Assembly: GCA_012719545.1 (NCBI GenBank) | Contig: JAAYAD010000078.1 | Coordinates: 92,597-156,596 of the forward strand | Length of the DNA stretch: 64,000 nucleotides | Direction: 5' to 3' | Origin: Clostridiaceae bacterium | Lineage (GTDB): Bacteria > Bacillota > Clostridia > DSM-8532 | In this document: positions 27,213 to 38,086 of the stretch, piece after piece | Position numbering within the stretch: the first letter of the stretch is position 1 | How the letters are laid out: the number at the start of each line of letters is the position of its first letter | The notes under the pieces: model-generated | The model's database searches: none | What the model was told of the DNA's origin: nothing | What the model saw: only the letters and a program-made list of their open reading frames with translations | Position numbers and translations under genes: made by a program

Positions 27213-27618
27213 ACATACACCCCGTGATATACATAAAAATGTGCATGATTTTATTTCCTCCACCATGCACCCCAATTTATTAGAAATATTATCATATATA
27301 TCTTTAAAATTTCAATATATACAATATATATAAAATATTATAAACTCATACATCCAATGAAAATCAATCGAATATATACTCAAATATTCTGTCTTCTGTA
27401 AGTAAAACAAATAATATTTAAGTGAGCTTTCTTTGTAAATGGCCATTTTTGGAATATACTTAATATATACAATTTAGCTTTTTTAAAATTTTAACCTTAT
27501 TGACCCGTATAAACTGGAAAAAAATATTAACTGATACTAAACCATGCACCGTCATATACGTCTAATTGGATAGGTGTGAATATTTACCACACAGGTTTAA
27601 AAGAGGAGGTATACTCTT
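27213..27618. other. AT-rich divergent intergenic region
   Basis: The 406-base gap between the M28 peptidase and the A2M-like gene has no ORF with a ribosome site. TTGACC at 27500-27505 followed after 17 bases by AATATT is a weak candidate promoter for the A2M-like gene. I see no other structure. Confidence 0.4.
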
Positions 27619-30600
27619 ATGTGGAAAAAGGCCATTGCCTGTATCCTGGTTTTTGTTTTATGTGTATCGGTAATATGGTACGCAAACCCCATAGCACCCA
27701 CGATTGCTTCCGCCAAGCAATACCGCAGCGGTTTTTTGGTTACAGCTGAAAAGGAAGATGAAACCGGCGTTGCATTGGACAGCGGTTTTGTATTAAGCTC
27801 AGAAGTTCCCCTGTCCCTTGATTATGTAAAAGAAAATGTTACTTTAAGGGATGGCGGTTTATTGACAATTACCCCTATCACTGACAGCAAGTTTTTGCTC
27901 AAGCCTTTAGATGAGCTTACTCAGAATAAAGTTTACTACATCGATATAAAAACCCAGAATGGTGATGTTATAACTTTTGCATTTCAGACAAAACGTGACT
28001 TCACCGTTCTGGGTAGCCTCCCTGCTGACACCTCAACATATGTTCCCCTGGATACCGGAATTGAACTCTATTTTTCCTACCCCGATGTAGAAAAAATAGA
28101 TAAATATTTTGAAATCATGCCCAATGTCCAGGGACGCTTTGAAACCAACGGCTACACAGTTGTTTTTATCCCCAGTGAACCTTTAAAAGCGGGGACAATT
28201 TACACTGTAACGATTAAAAAAGGCCTTTCGGCAGCTAAAGGCGCGGCCGTTCTTTCAGAAAACTACACTTTTTCCTTTGAAACTTCTCCTGATCCAAAGA
28301 GCACAGCGGACCCCATACCTGGATATATTGGCATCAATAATAGCTGGAATGAATTCGGAACAGATGAGAAACCTGTCATTCCATTTGACTTATATTTAAA
28401 TGACAACCCTGAATCAGTGGATGTAACTCTTAAGGTTTATAAGTACAAGAACCTTGATGCTTTTGTAAAAGCAGTCCGTGAAAAGGATAAAGTTCCTGCA
28501 TGGGCATCCTATGCTTTAAGCAAAAATAAGATAGATACATCAAGGCTTAATAAGGTTCTTGAGTTTTCTCAGAGCTTTAACCTAAAAGTATGGCAGTCAA
28601 GATACATGATGTTCCCCGAAACCCTGCCTCACGGCTATTATGTTATTGAACTGTCATGCGGTAAATTATCAGCCCAGGCTTTTCTGCAGATTTCAGACGT
28701 AACTGCCTACTCAATAAGCGATAAGAACAATACCATATTCTGGCTCAACAACTTAAAAACACAGGGTCCTTTACAAGGTGCCGAAATATATGACTATATT
28801 ACAGGCAATAGCCAGAAAACAGATAACTCGGGACTTGCAAAGCTTCCCAACTCGAATAATTATGACGAAAACCAAGAATCACAGCTTGTTCTTTATAAGG
28901 TTACAACATCCGATGGCAAAGAGAGCCTTATAAATGCAGGATATTCATACGGCTATAGCTATAGTTCCGAAAACAACCTTTACTGGCGATATATCCAGAC
29001 AGACAGAACCTTATACAAGCCCAATGACACAGTGGAATTCTGGGGCTATATCAAGAGCCGCCTTGACGGTTCTTTCCCCAAGGAAGTCACCGTTGAGCTT
29101 TCAAGCGGTGGTTATTTCTTCCCTATGAAAACCAGCGTCATGCAATTCTTCCTGCCTTATATCTCAAACTCTCTTGAGACCATTAAACTTAAGACCGAGG
29201 GCGGTTTTTATGAAGGCAGCCTGAAACTTCCTGCCCTTGATCCGGGTTCCTACACAATTTCCGTAAAAGACGGAGATAAGGTAATCTCCAGCACCTGGTT
29301 CAGAGTTGAGAATTACATCAAGCCCCAGTATGAGCTTAAGATAGAAAGCGACAAAAATGCTGTATTCACTGATGAAAAAATTAACTTCACCATAAAGGCG
29401 ACTTTCTTTGACGGAACTCCCGTTGCCAACGTTCCTTTAAAATATACCATCTACGGCCCCAACAAGTCTTATAACGGCGAAGGCAAAACCAATGCACAGG
29501 GCATACTCAAAGTTTCCTATACTCCTTCCTACGAAAATGGCATGCAGGGAGAATGCTATTACAATATATCAGCAAGCGCCCAATTGCCTGAAACTGCTGA
29601 CATCTCTGAATCATACAGTTTCAGAGTCTTTGCCAACAACATTGTACTCTCTCCTAAAGGCGAAATAAAAGAAAACAAAGGTACTCTGGAAATCAAGGCC
29701 AACAATGTTGACCTTAAAACCCTTAATGATGAAGACACCACAAATGACAACTATTTTGGCGAAGCTATAAAAGGTCATGACATAAACATCAGGCTCTATC
29801 ACATTGTTTGGGAAAAAATCGAAACTGGCAGCCAATATGACGCTATCAACAAGGTGGTCAGAAAAACCTACGAATACCGTGAAAAGCGCACCCAGGCAGG
29901 CCAATCCGTTGTAACAACAGATGCTGAAGGTATCGCTCGCTATGAATTTTCAGCAAAAGAAGACGGCTATTATGTTGCAGAAATTTCAGCCAAAGATAAG
30001 AATGGCCGCAGTATAAAAAGCGAAGTATGGATTTACAGGAATAACAATATCGAGGGTCTGAAATCCTTTGATTATGAGTATTACACTCTCAGAACCGATA
30101 AAGAATCCTATAAGGCCAATGACAAGGTTAACGCAAAGGTTCTTAAAAACAATGAAGAACCCTTGAAAAATATGCGTACTCTCTTTGTTCAGGCACGAAA
30201 CGGCATCCAAAGCTATGCAGTCAACACCCAGCCTGAGTTTAACGGTTCTTTCCCTGAAGGATATGCACCCAACTACTACCTTGAAGGTATTGTTTTCAAC
30301 GGAAAAGGATATATTTCCACAAGCACAAATGTAGTCTATGACTACAGCGAAAAGAAAATCAACCTTGAAATTAAGACTGACAAGGACAGCTACAGGCCGG
30401 GAGAAAACATAACCATTGAGGTTAAAGCAACTGATAATTCAGGAAAGCCTGTTGCTGCAAAAGTTAATTTATCAATGGTGGATGAGGCACTGTTAAAGCT
30501 TTCAGGCCAGTATATAGATCCTCTTTCCGAACTTTACAGCTGGATTGACAGCGGTATTGTAAGATATATGAATTACCGCACCACCGGAAGAGCCGGCATT

Positions 30601-32586
30601 GGTTATGGTGCCGCAGAGGGAGCCATAACTACTGATACTGCAGTTATGGCAGATGCCCCCAAGTCTTCAGCCGCACCAATACCCGCTCCCGGTCTGAATA
30701 ACCAATCAGGCAGAGTGCGCTCTTATTTTAAAGATACCGCTCTCTTTGAAACCATTACCCTTGACAGCAGCGGTAAAGGCATCTACACCTTTAAACTTCC
30801 CGACAATATTACTTCTTTCAGCCTTGCGGCCGCAGCCGTTTCAAGTGACCTTTACGCAGGCTCAGAAATAAAGTCCACAAAGGTTACGATGCCCTTCTTT
30901 ATAAATGATGCTTTAAGTACCGAATATCTTGCCGGGGACATTCCATACGTAGGAGTAACAGCCTATGGCACCGACCTTAAAGAAAATGAAAAGGTGACCT
31001 TTGAGCTTACCATAAAGGAACTTCCAAATTTCATCAGGCGTGCATCTTCCAATGCTTTTGAGCGTGTCAACATAGGTCTTCCCGCCCTGGAAGAGGGAAG
31101 CTACACCCTGGATATAACAGCCAGATCCGAATCAGGAAAAGTCGATGCCTTAAGGCGTACCATCACAGTCCTTCCTTCATTCAGGACTATTGAGGCAGCT
31201 AGCCTTAAGAAGCTTTCCCCAGGCACAAGGCCTGATGCCGGAAAGAGCGGTATTACCACCTTGATATTCACCGACGCAGGACGTGGAAGCCTTATTAATT
31301 CACTCCACAGCCTTGCATGGGAATACGGCAACCGCATAGACCAGAAGCTTGTGTCCAATTATGCCCGTAATCTGCTTAATGAATTAATTAAGAGCGAAGA
31401 CTATTACCTCGAAGACAAAGAACTTAATATTTCCTCATACAAAAATCAGGACGGCGGTTACGGAATTCTTCCCTATGCAGGAAGCGACTTAAAATTAACT
31501 GCCCTCATTACTCCCTTGATTAAGGAAAAAGCGGATGCAAATTCCCTTAAGATGTATTTCTACAATGAAATTCTGGCAGACAGCAATGTTAAGGCTCCTG
31601 CACTTTACGCTTTGGCTGTTCTTGGGGAACCGGTTCTTCTGGATCTTCAAAAGGCTGTTAAGGTGCAGAATCTTAGCCTGGAGGATTATATATTCCTTGC
31701 TCTGGCTTGCGATGCAATAGGCGATTTATCTACTGCAAACCAAATCTACAGTGGAATAATAAGCCCTCAGCTTGAGCGCAAAGACCCATATATCAGGGTT
31801 AAGGCAGAAGGAAAAAACATTGATGAAATATACAGCCTTACCGCCCTCGCTGCTGTTCTTGCCTCCAGAATTGACAGTCAGAACGCTCCGAAATTCTACC
31901 ACTATGTAGAAAATAACTATTCAAAAACATGTTATGTTGGAGTTGAAAAAATCCTTTATCTTGCAGAAATGATGAAGAAGCTCGAAGATACAGAAGCTTA
32001 CTTCGAATACAGCCTGGCAGGCTCCCAGGTAACCGGCGTTGATTTGTCAAAGGGCCGGACAGAGGTATTAAAGGTGCCATCCGTCAATATTGGACGCCTC
32101 AATATATCAAAGGTAAAAGGAGATGTTTCTGTTCTGTCCCTTTATTCCGCTCCCTACAACCGCGGCGCATCATATGAATCGGGAGTAACCATTCAGCGTA
32201 AATACTACAATGCGGTTACAGGTGAGGAAACCACAACATTTAAGCCCCAAGACATAGTTAAGGTTGAAATCACTTATAACATTGATAAAAGCGCCATTGA
32301 CAATACCTATGAAATCAGCGACTATGCTCCAGCGGGATTAAAGCCCATAGCAAATCCCTTTGACTACGGGGTAAAAGATCTGACCGGCTGCTGGTACCGC
32401 CAGTTTGACGGTCAGAAGGTTACATTTGTGGTTGGAAAATCTGAAGAAACTCCGAAGCCATTGGTATACTACGCAAGGGTTGCAAGCCCCGGTGAGTATA
32501 CGGCAGAAGGCACAGTGGCTCAGGGCTCCCTGGTTAAATCCAGCATTATGGCAATAGACAGCGCAAAGATAGTTATTGAACCCTAG
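27619..32586 (+). CDS. Alpha-2-macroglobulin-like surface protein lacking the thioester motif
   Basis: A 1655-residue exported protein. The N-terminal hydrophobic segment (KKAIACILVFVLCVSVIWYA) is a signal or anchor. Next are Big_5-like beta domains (NKVYYIDIKTQNGDVITFAF), macroglobulin domains (TDRTLYKPNDTVEFWGYIK, TDKDSYRPGENITIEVKA) and the A2M core RSYFKDTALFETITLDSSGKGIYTF. A toroid-like domain includes YKNQDGGYGILPYAGSDLKLTA. Where thioester proteins carry CLEQ or CVEQ, this reads YGNRIDQK, so covalent protease trapping is unlikely. Bacterial A2Ms are often linked to a peptidoglycan glycosyltransferase; one lies about 1 kb downstream. AGAGGAGG precedes the ATG. Confidence 0.88.
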   Translation: MWKKAIACILVFVLCVSVIWYANPIAPTIASAKQYRSGFLVTAEKEDETGVALDSGFVLSSEVPLSLDYVKENVTLRDGGLLTITPITDSKFLLKPLDELTQNKVYYIDIKTQNGDVITFAFQTKRDFTVLGSLPADTSTYVPLDTGIELYFSYPDVEKIDKYFEIMPNVQGRFETNGYTVVFIPSEPLKAGTIYTVTIKKGLSAAKGAAVLSENYTFSFETSPDPKSTADPIPGYIGINNSWNEFGTDEKPVIPFDLYLNDNPESVDVTLKVYKYKNLDAFVKAVREKDKVPAWASYALSKNKIDTSRLNKVLEFSQSFNLKVWQSRYMMFPETLPHGYYVIELSCGKLSAQAFLQISDVTAYSISDKNNTIFWLNNLKTQGPLQGAEIYDYITGNSQKTDNSGLAKLPNSNNYDENQESQLVLYKVTTSDGKESLINAGYSYGYSYSSENNLYWRYIQTDRTLYKPNDTVEFWGYIKSRLDGSFPKEVTVELSSGGYFFPMKTSVMQFFLPYISNSLETIKLKTEGGFYEGSLKLPALDPGSYTISVKDGDKVISSTWFRVENYIKPQYELKIESDKNAVFTDEKINFTIKATFFDGTPVANVPLKYTIYGPNKSYNGEGKTNAQGILKVSYTPSYENGMQGECYYNISASAQLPETADISESYSFRVFANNIVLSPKGEIKENKGTLEIKANNVDLKTLNDEDTTNDNYFGEAIKGHDINIRLYHIVWEKIETGSQYDAINKVVRKTYEYREKRTQAGQSVVTTDAEGIARYEFSAKEDGYYVAEISAKDKNGRSIKSEVWIYRNNNIEGLKSFDYEYYTLRTDKESYKANDKVNAKVLKNNEEPLKNMRTLFVQARNGIQSYAVNTQPEFNGSFPEGYAPNYYLEGIVFNGKGYISTSTNVVYDYSEKKINLEIKTDKDSYRPGENITIEVKATDNSGKPVAAKVNLSMVDEALLKLSGQYIDPLSELYSWIDSGIVRYMNYRTTGRAGIGYGAAEGAITTDTAVMADAPKSSAAPIPAPGLNNQSGRVRSYFKDTALFETITLDSSGKGIYTFKLPDNITSFSLAAAAVSSDLYAGSEIKSTKVTMPFFINDALSTEYLAGDIPYVGVTAYGTDLKENEKVTFELTIKELPNFIRRASSNAFERVNIGLPALEEGSYTLDITARSESGKVDALRRTITVLPSFRTIEAASLKKLSPGTRPDAGKSGITTLIFTDAGRGSLINSLHSLAWEYGNRIDQKLVSNYARNLLNELIKSEDYYLEDKELNISSYKNQDGGYGILPYAGSDLKLTALITPLIKEKADANSLKMYFYNEILADSNVKAPALYALAVLGEPVLLDLQKAVKVQNLSLEDYIFLALACDAIGDLSTANQIYSGIISPQLERKDPYIRVKAEGKNIDEIYSLTALAAVLASRIDSQNAPKFYHYVENNYSKTCYVGVEKILYLAEMMKKLEDTEAYFEYSLAGSQVTGVDLSKGRTEVLKVPSVNIGRLNISKVKGDVSVLSLYSAPYNRGASYESGVTIQRKYYNAVTGEETTTFKPQDIVKVEITYNIDKSAIDNTYEISDYAPAGLKPIANPFDYGVKDLTGCWYRQFDGQKVTFVVGKSEETPKPLVYYARVASPGEYTAEGTVAQGSLVKSSIMAIDSAKIVIEP

Positions 32587-32628
32587 TGGTTGAACCCTCT
32601 TTTCATAAAAAACCGCTTAAGCAAAAAA

Positions 32629-32659
32629 AGAAGCGGCCTTAAACTTAAGGCCACTTCTT
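32629..32659 (-). terminator. Terminator of the pseudouridine synthase gene
   Basis: On the minus strand GAAGTGGCCTTAA pairs with TTAAGGCCGCTTC (one wobble), followed by seven T. It may also slow transcripts from the A2M side. Confidence 0.88.
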
Positions 32660-33335
32660 ACACCAATTGCTTAAACAGATTCCATGGATAACCATCCGGC
32701 GGAGGGGATGAAAATTTCATCCTCTCTTTTTTTATGGGGTGGGTTATTTCCATCTGATAGGACCACAGGGCAAGATTCTCTTCCCCGCTTCCTGCAAATC
32801 CGTACTTAACATCGCCAAAGAGGGGTGTACCGTTATGGGCCATCTGAACACGAATCTGATGGCTTCTTCCTGTAAGGAGCCTTACCTTGACAAGGCTTAA
32901 GCCCTGCTTATGTTCCAGAACCTCGTATTCCAAAATGGCTTCCTTGGAATTTGGTGTATTGGGCTTTACAACCTTTACCTTATTGTTGACTTTGTCTTTA
33001 AGAAGAAAGTCCCTTAAGCGACCCTTCAATACATCCGGGCATCCCTTTACTACGCAGAGATATATTTTTTCAGTTTCATGCTCGCGAATCTGCCAGGAAA
33101 GCCTTGATGCTGCCTTCGAGGTTTTGGCAAAGACCATTACCCCGCCAACTGGCCTGTCAAGCCTGTGTACAAGACCAAGATACACATTTCCGGGCTTATT
33201 GTACCTTACCTTTAAATCTTCCTTCAGTATATTCAATAAGTCCCTGGCCCCGCTTATGTCCTCCTGTACCGGAACATAGGGTGGCTTTACAACAACAAGC
33301 AAATGGTTATCTTCGTATAAAATCTTTACACTCAC
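32658..33335 (-). CDS. RluA-family pseudouridine synthase (short form, no S4 domain)
   Basis: Isomerises uridine to pseudouridine in rRNA or tRNA. The sequence VKILYEDNHLLVVVKPP opens the catalytic domain, and the active-site motif is HRLDRPVGGVMVF with the catalytic aspartate. GRSHQIRVQMAHNGTPLFGD is the conserved C-terminal motif. The start is taken as GTG 33335, which follows AAAAGGGA. The track start at 33368 falls at the transcription start of the TATAAT promoter and cannot have a leader. At about 225 residues it lacks the N-terminal S4 domain, like RluC/YlyB-short or YqcB-type enzymes. The target site is not predictable. Confidence 0.88.
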   Translation of the reverse strand: MSVKILYEDNHLLVVVKPPYVPVQEDISGARDLLNILKEDLKVRYNKPGNVYLGLVHRLDRPVGGVMVFAKTSKAASRLSWQIREHETEKIYLCVVKGCPDVLKGRLRDFLLKDKVNNKVKVVKPNTPNSKEAILEYEVLEHKQGLSLVKVRLLTGRSHQIRVQMAHNGTPLFGDVKYGFAGSGEENLALWSYQMEITHPIKKERMKFSSPPPDGYPWNLFKQLV

Positions 33336-33370
33336 TTTAATTTCCCTTTTGTAAAACGTATTTTCCACTT

Positions 33371-33379
33371 ATTATACCA
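33371..33379 (-). promoter_or_regulatory. Extended -10 promoter of pseudouridine synthase
   Basis: TGGTATAAT on the minus strand is an extended -10 with no clear -35. It sets the start point near 33365 and so excludes the upstream GTG as the start codon. Confidence 0.6.
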
Positions 33380-33619
33380 CAAAAGCTATGAAATCTTGCC
33401 ATGCTTAATCCTCCCCTTTTTGCTCCCCATAACTGTGACTCTTAAAAAAAAGCTTTTTTAATGTGACATTTTTGTCATCTTTAAGTCACCTTGTCGTCAT
33501 CTGGCACAGGTACAATAGTAAGCAGAATAGAATTTATGCAGGTACAGAAATCAAAGCAAGACCAAACGTAAAATTGGAAGACTTAAATAGAGTTCAATTT
33601 GAAAGGAAGTAAGACAATA

Positions 33620-34333
33620 ATGAGAAAGTGGATTCTTCGGATCATCACTGCCATTATGGCAGTTTGTATACTTACAGCAACGTTTTTTATAGCTAAAGGG
33701 TATTTTATGTTTCAGGAAGCCTTGAAGGAATGCAGCCTGGAAGAGAAGGTTGAGAGTATCCGGTCCCGGGAAAACTATACTCTCCTCAAAGATTTGCCAA
33801 AGATGTATATAGACGCGGTAGTGGCCGCTGAGGATCATCGTTTTTACCAGCATGGCCCCATTGATATAATTTCCATTGGACGTGCCATGTGGGTAAATCT
33901 GACCTCTTTTAGCCTTATTGAAGGAGGAAGTTCCATTACACAGCAACTTGCCAAGAATATATACTTCACACAGGAGAAGAAACTTGAGAGGAAAATTGCC
34001 GAAACCTTCATGGCTTTCGCTTTGGAGAATCAATACAGTAAGGATGAAATCCTGGAGTTATATGTCAACACCATCTATTTTGGAAGCGGTTATTATGGTA
34101 TCTATGATGCCTGCCAAGGTTACTTCGGTAAAAAGCCGTCAGAAATGACCTATTACGAGAGCACTTTGCTTGCAGGCATTCCAAATGCGCCATCTGTCTA
34201 TTCCCCTGATGTCAATCCGGAGCTTTCCTACCAAAGGCAGCAGCAGGTTCTGGCAAGAATGGTGGATTGCAACTACATAACAATTGAAGAGGCTCAGGCC
34301 ATTGCGGCAAGCAAAAATATCGAACCTCAATAA
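33620..34333 (+). CDS. mtgA: Monofunctional peptidoglycan glycosyltransferase (GT51)
   Basis: Polymerises lipid II into glycan chains at the outer membrane face. An N-terminal membrane segment (ILRIITAIMAVCILTATFFIA) is followed by the GT51 motifs AAEDHRFYQHGPID (catalytic Glu), EGGSSITQQLAKNIYF, RKIAETFMAFALENQYSKDEILELYVNTIYFG and GIPNAPSVYSP. There is no transpeptidase domain, and at 237 residues it is a full monofunctional enzyme. ATG 33620 follows GAAAGGAAG; the track's TTG start would place that site inside the gene. Its stop is followed directly by the inverted-repeat element at 34337. The nearby A2M-like gene recalls the pbpC-yfhM pairing of proteobacteria. Confidence 0.93.
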   Translation: MRKWILRIITAIMAVCILTATFFIAKGYFMFQEALKECSLEEKVESIRSRENYTLLKDLPKMYIDAVVAAEDHRFYQHGPIDIISIGRAMWVNLTSFSLIEGGSSITQQLAKNIYFTQEKKLERKIAETFMAFALENQYSKDEILELYVNTIYFGSGYYGIYDACQGYFGKKPSEMTYYESTLLAGIPNAPSVYSPDVNPELSYQRQQQVLARMVDCNYITIEEAQAIAASKNIEPQ

Positions 34334-34336
34334 TAC

Positions 34337-34550
34337 CGCCAGGCTGTGAGAAAACTTAACATATATAATCATGGAATTTAAGCTGCTGTAGACTGTCTGC
34401 GATTTAGCGCTCCGTGAGAACATCCGGTTTTCAAGTCGCGCTCGCTACGCAATCCGTGCTCCGCTTAAAATCGCAGCAGGCACGCCGCTTGGTATAACCT
34501 TGTTAAGAAAGATTAATCTATGGTAAAAAGTGTTTCCTCACAGCCTGGCG
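34337..34550. repeat. 214-bp inverted-repeat element (MITE-like or structured RNA)
   Basis: Perfect 14-base terminal inverted repeats, CGCCAGGCTGTGAG (34337-34350) and its complement (34537-34550), bound a region with nested pairs: CTTAACA (34355-34361) with TGTTAAG (34501-34507), and TGCGATTT (34398-34405) with AAATCGCA (34468-34475). The GC-rich centre has no ORF. It begins 3 bases after the mtgA stop. The ends resemble those of the element at 40098-40199. Confidence 0.65.
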
Positions 34551-34562
34551 AATTCAAAAAAG

Positions 34563-34598
34563 AAGCACCTGCCGGATACATACCACAGGTGCTTTTTT
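34563..34598. terminator. Bidirectional terminator between mtgA and spoIIR
   Basis: AAGCACCTG pairs with CAGGTGCTT. The plus side ends in TTTTTT and the minus side in CTTTTTTG, so it can end both convergent genes. Confidence 0.88.
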
Positions 34599-34721
34599 AT
34601 TGAATAGTATTTGCTAATTACTTTGCCTTGATTAAAAGACATCTTCCATATTCCGGCTGATTGCATCAATCTTGCCGCCGAACTCCTTGGAAGGTGTTAG
34701 GAAATCATACAGAGGTATGGG

Positions 34722-35435
34722 TTAAAACAGGTGTCTCATTATTTCTGCAAGCTTAATTCTTGAATTCTGGAAAATCTCTATAATGCGGAACTTAATTTTT
34801 ACATTCACATTGCCTCTGTCGGCAATATCGGTTATAAGGCTGTAATTTTCAGGACCTAATTCCTCCTTTAACTGTTTCATTGCCTGCTCGTCTATTCTAA
34901 GGCTGTTGGCATCGGCAACACAAAGGGGCGGAAACATAACGCACCACCAGTTCTGGCCTTTGGCCTGCCCTATCTCTACCCGTACAGCCTCATACATTCC
35001 GGCAGGAAGGGTTAACCCTTCATATCCTTTTGTTGGGAAGGGGAAAACGCCATATTTGGCCACAACACTATCATTGGAGCCGTTTTCCTCCAGCACTTTC
35101 TTAGCTATTTTTTCAATCTTCTCAAGGTTGTCCTTTAAATACTGTGCTGTCTCTTCCTTTGTAGCTCCGTCAGGATATTCTTCCCTTATATGGGTCAATA
35201 TAGCATCTCTGACCTTGAGCTTTAATTCCTGGTCCTTCTCTGAATCGCTGTCTGCTATAATATGGAGCCTTACAACATTATCTGCTATACTTTTCTGGGC
35301 AGTTACACTGTAAACAATGCATATAATAAGTACAATGGCTAATGCCTTTACAAAACCCGTTACAAATCGCAAAAGGGAGCTTTTTTTATTCATAAACGGC
35401 AAAGTTTTATTTATTAACTTCATCCCCATCACCAT
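34722..35435 (-). CDS. spoIIR: Stage II sporulation protein R
   Basis: Forespore-secreted signal that triggers the SpoIIGA protease to activate pro-sigma-E in the mother cell. One N-terminal membrane segment (ALAIVLIICIVYSVTA) precedes the conserved NVVRLHIIADSDSEKDQELKLKVRDAIL, and NWWCVMFPPLCVAD is the family motif. The length of about 235 residues is normal. The exact start is uncertain: MVMGMKLINK offers three Met/Val codons, none with a better ribosome site than the others. It is a single gene between mtgA and pyrG. I could not recognise a sigma-F promoter. Confidence 0.93.
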   Translation of the reverse strand: MVMGMKLINKTLPFMNKKSSLLRFVTGFVKALAIVLIICIVYSVTAQKSIADNVVRLHIIADSDSEKDQELKLKVRDAILTHIREEYPDGATKEETAQYLKDNLEKIEKIAKKVLEENGSNDSVVAKYGVFPFPTKGYEGLTLPAGMYEAVRVEIGQAKGQNWWCVMFPPLCVADANSLRIDEQAMKQLKEELGPENYSLITDIADRGNVNVKIKFRIIEIFQNSRIKLAEIMRHLF

Positions 35436-35514
35436 CCATTTGATTTCTCACTACAATTATTCTCTAAAACCATAAATTAAATTCAGGCGGTCAAATTTCC
35501 CATGGCATCAAATG

Positions 35515-35550
35515 AAAAAAGAGCCGAAATTACTTAATTTCAGCTCTTTT
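35515..35550 (-). terminator. pyrG terminator
   Basis: On the minus strand AAAAGAGC-T-GAAATT pairs with AATTTC-G-GCTCTTTT, ending in a run of T just past the pyrG stop. Confidence 0.88.
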
Positions 35551-35570
35551 CACTAACTTTTATCGTCTTG

Positions 35571-37196
<1,626 letters not shown>

Positions 37197-37207
37197 TCAA
37201 TAAGGAT

Positions 37208-37237
37208 ATTTTAACTTCAAAAAGTTAAGGGTGTCAA
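37208..37237 (-). promoter_or_regulatory. pyrG promoter
   Basis: On the minus strand TTGACA (37232-37237), an 18-base spacer, TAAAAT (37208-37213). Confidence 0.65.
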
Positions 37238-37307
37238 GTAATGTCGAGCATTTGGTATTTTATAATTCTCCATTTTTGCCGATATAATAAGTGTATGGAG
37301 GAAGGAT

Positions 37308-38000
37308 ATGAATATACAAAATGTTAATGATATATTAAACCAAAAAATAGCATCTGTAAGAGCGCGGCTTAACGAAAAACTAAGCATATTAAGTCAAATT
37401 AATTCCGGTTCCACAGAATTCGACAATGCTCTTTCCGAGGCAACGGAAAAAGTAGAGTCGGAAGCCCCGGTTATAGACCCGGAGCTTGTGGAAGGCCGTA
37501 AACCAAGAGCATATAAAACATCAAAAACAAAATATCCCCTTGTATCAGGTTCATATGAGTCAGTTTATCCACGACTTTCCCAGGCACAGATCCAGGAACT
37601 GATGCCAAGGATTGAGGCTGCAATTAATAAATATTCACAACAGTACGGAGTAGATCCAAAGCTGGTTCGTGCGGTTATGAAGCAGGAGTCGGGCTTCCAG
37701 CCCTTTGCACTATCAACCTCAGGCGCCATGGGCTTAATGCAGCTTATGCCCGGAACAGCCGCAGGCCTTGGTGTCACTGACCCGTACAATATCGAGGAAA
37801 ATATAAGAGGCGGTGTCCAGTACCTTTCCTACCAGCTCAAAGCTTTCAATAATGTCGAGCTTGCCCTGGCAGCTTACAATGCCGGGCCAAACGCTGTCAG
37901 AAAGTACGGCGGAATCCCGCCCTATGCACAAACTCAGGATTATGTTAAAAAGGTAATGAATTATTTCGAAATCTATCAGAGCATGGGGGATAATCAATAA
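37308..38000 (+). CDS. Lytic transglycosylase (SLT domain), no signal peptide
   Basis: The C-terminal 125 residues are a Slt70/GEWL-type domain: VDPKLVRAVMKQESGF with catalytic E127, SGAMGLMQLMPGTA, GGVQYLSYQL and ALAAYNAGPNAV. It cleaves the glycan chain of peptidoglycan to anhydro-muramyl ends. The N-terminal 100 residues are polar with a short helical stretch (VNDILNQKIASVRARLNEKL) and no signal peptide or membrane segment. The same layout occurs in several clostridial proteins, so export by another route or a sporulation-compartment role is possible. ATG follows GGAGGAAGG. It is divergent from pyrG. Confidence 0.9.
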   Translation: MNIQNVNDILNQKIASVRARLNEKLSILSQINSGSTEFDNALSEATEKVESEAPVIDPELVEGRKPRAYKTSKTKYPLVSGSYESVYPRLSQAQIQELMPRIEAAINKYSQQYGVDPKLVRAVMKQESGFQPFALSTSGAMGLMQLMPGTAAGLGVTDPYNIEENIRGGVQYLSYQLKAFNNVELALAAYNAGPNAVRKYGGIPPYAQTQDYVKKVMNYFEIYQSMGDNQ

Positions 38001-38013
38001 GTAATAAACAGGC

Positions 38014-38086
38014 TTATCCACAATATCCACATAGTTTTCCACAGGTGAAATGGGCAATATAAAAGGTTTTTATGACTATTTCCACA
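38014..38086 (+). promoter_or_regulatory. Group of four DnaA-box-like 9-mers
   Basis: TTATCCACA (38014, exact consensus), ATATCCACA (38023), TTTTCCACA (38035) and ATTTCCACA (38078) all lie in the same direction in the 86-base gap between the lytic transglycosylase and tsaD. This could be a DnaA-binding site outside the origin. Confidence 0.4.

Noticed and set aside
33421-33540. Repeated GTCA/GTCAC-like words ahead of mtgA as a regulator site
   Set aside because: Spacing and sequence are irregular, and no clear promoter could be placed relative to them.
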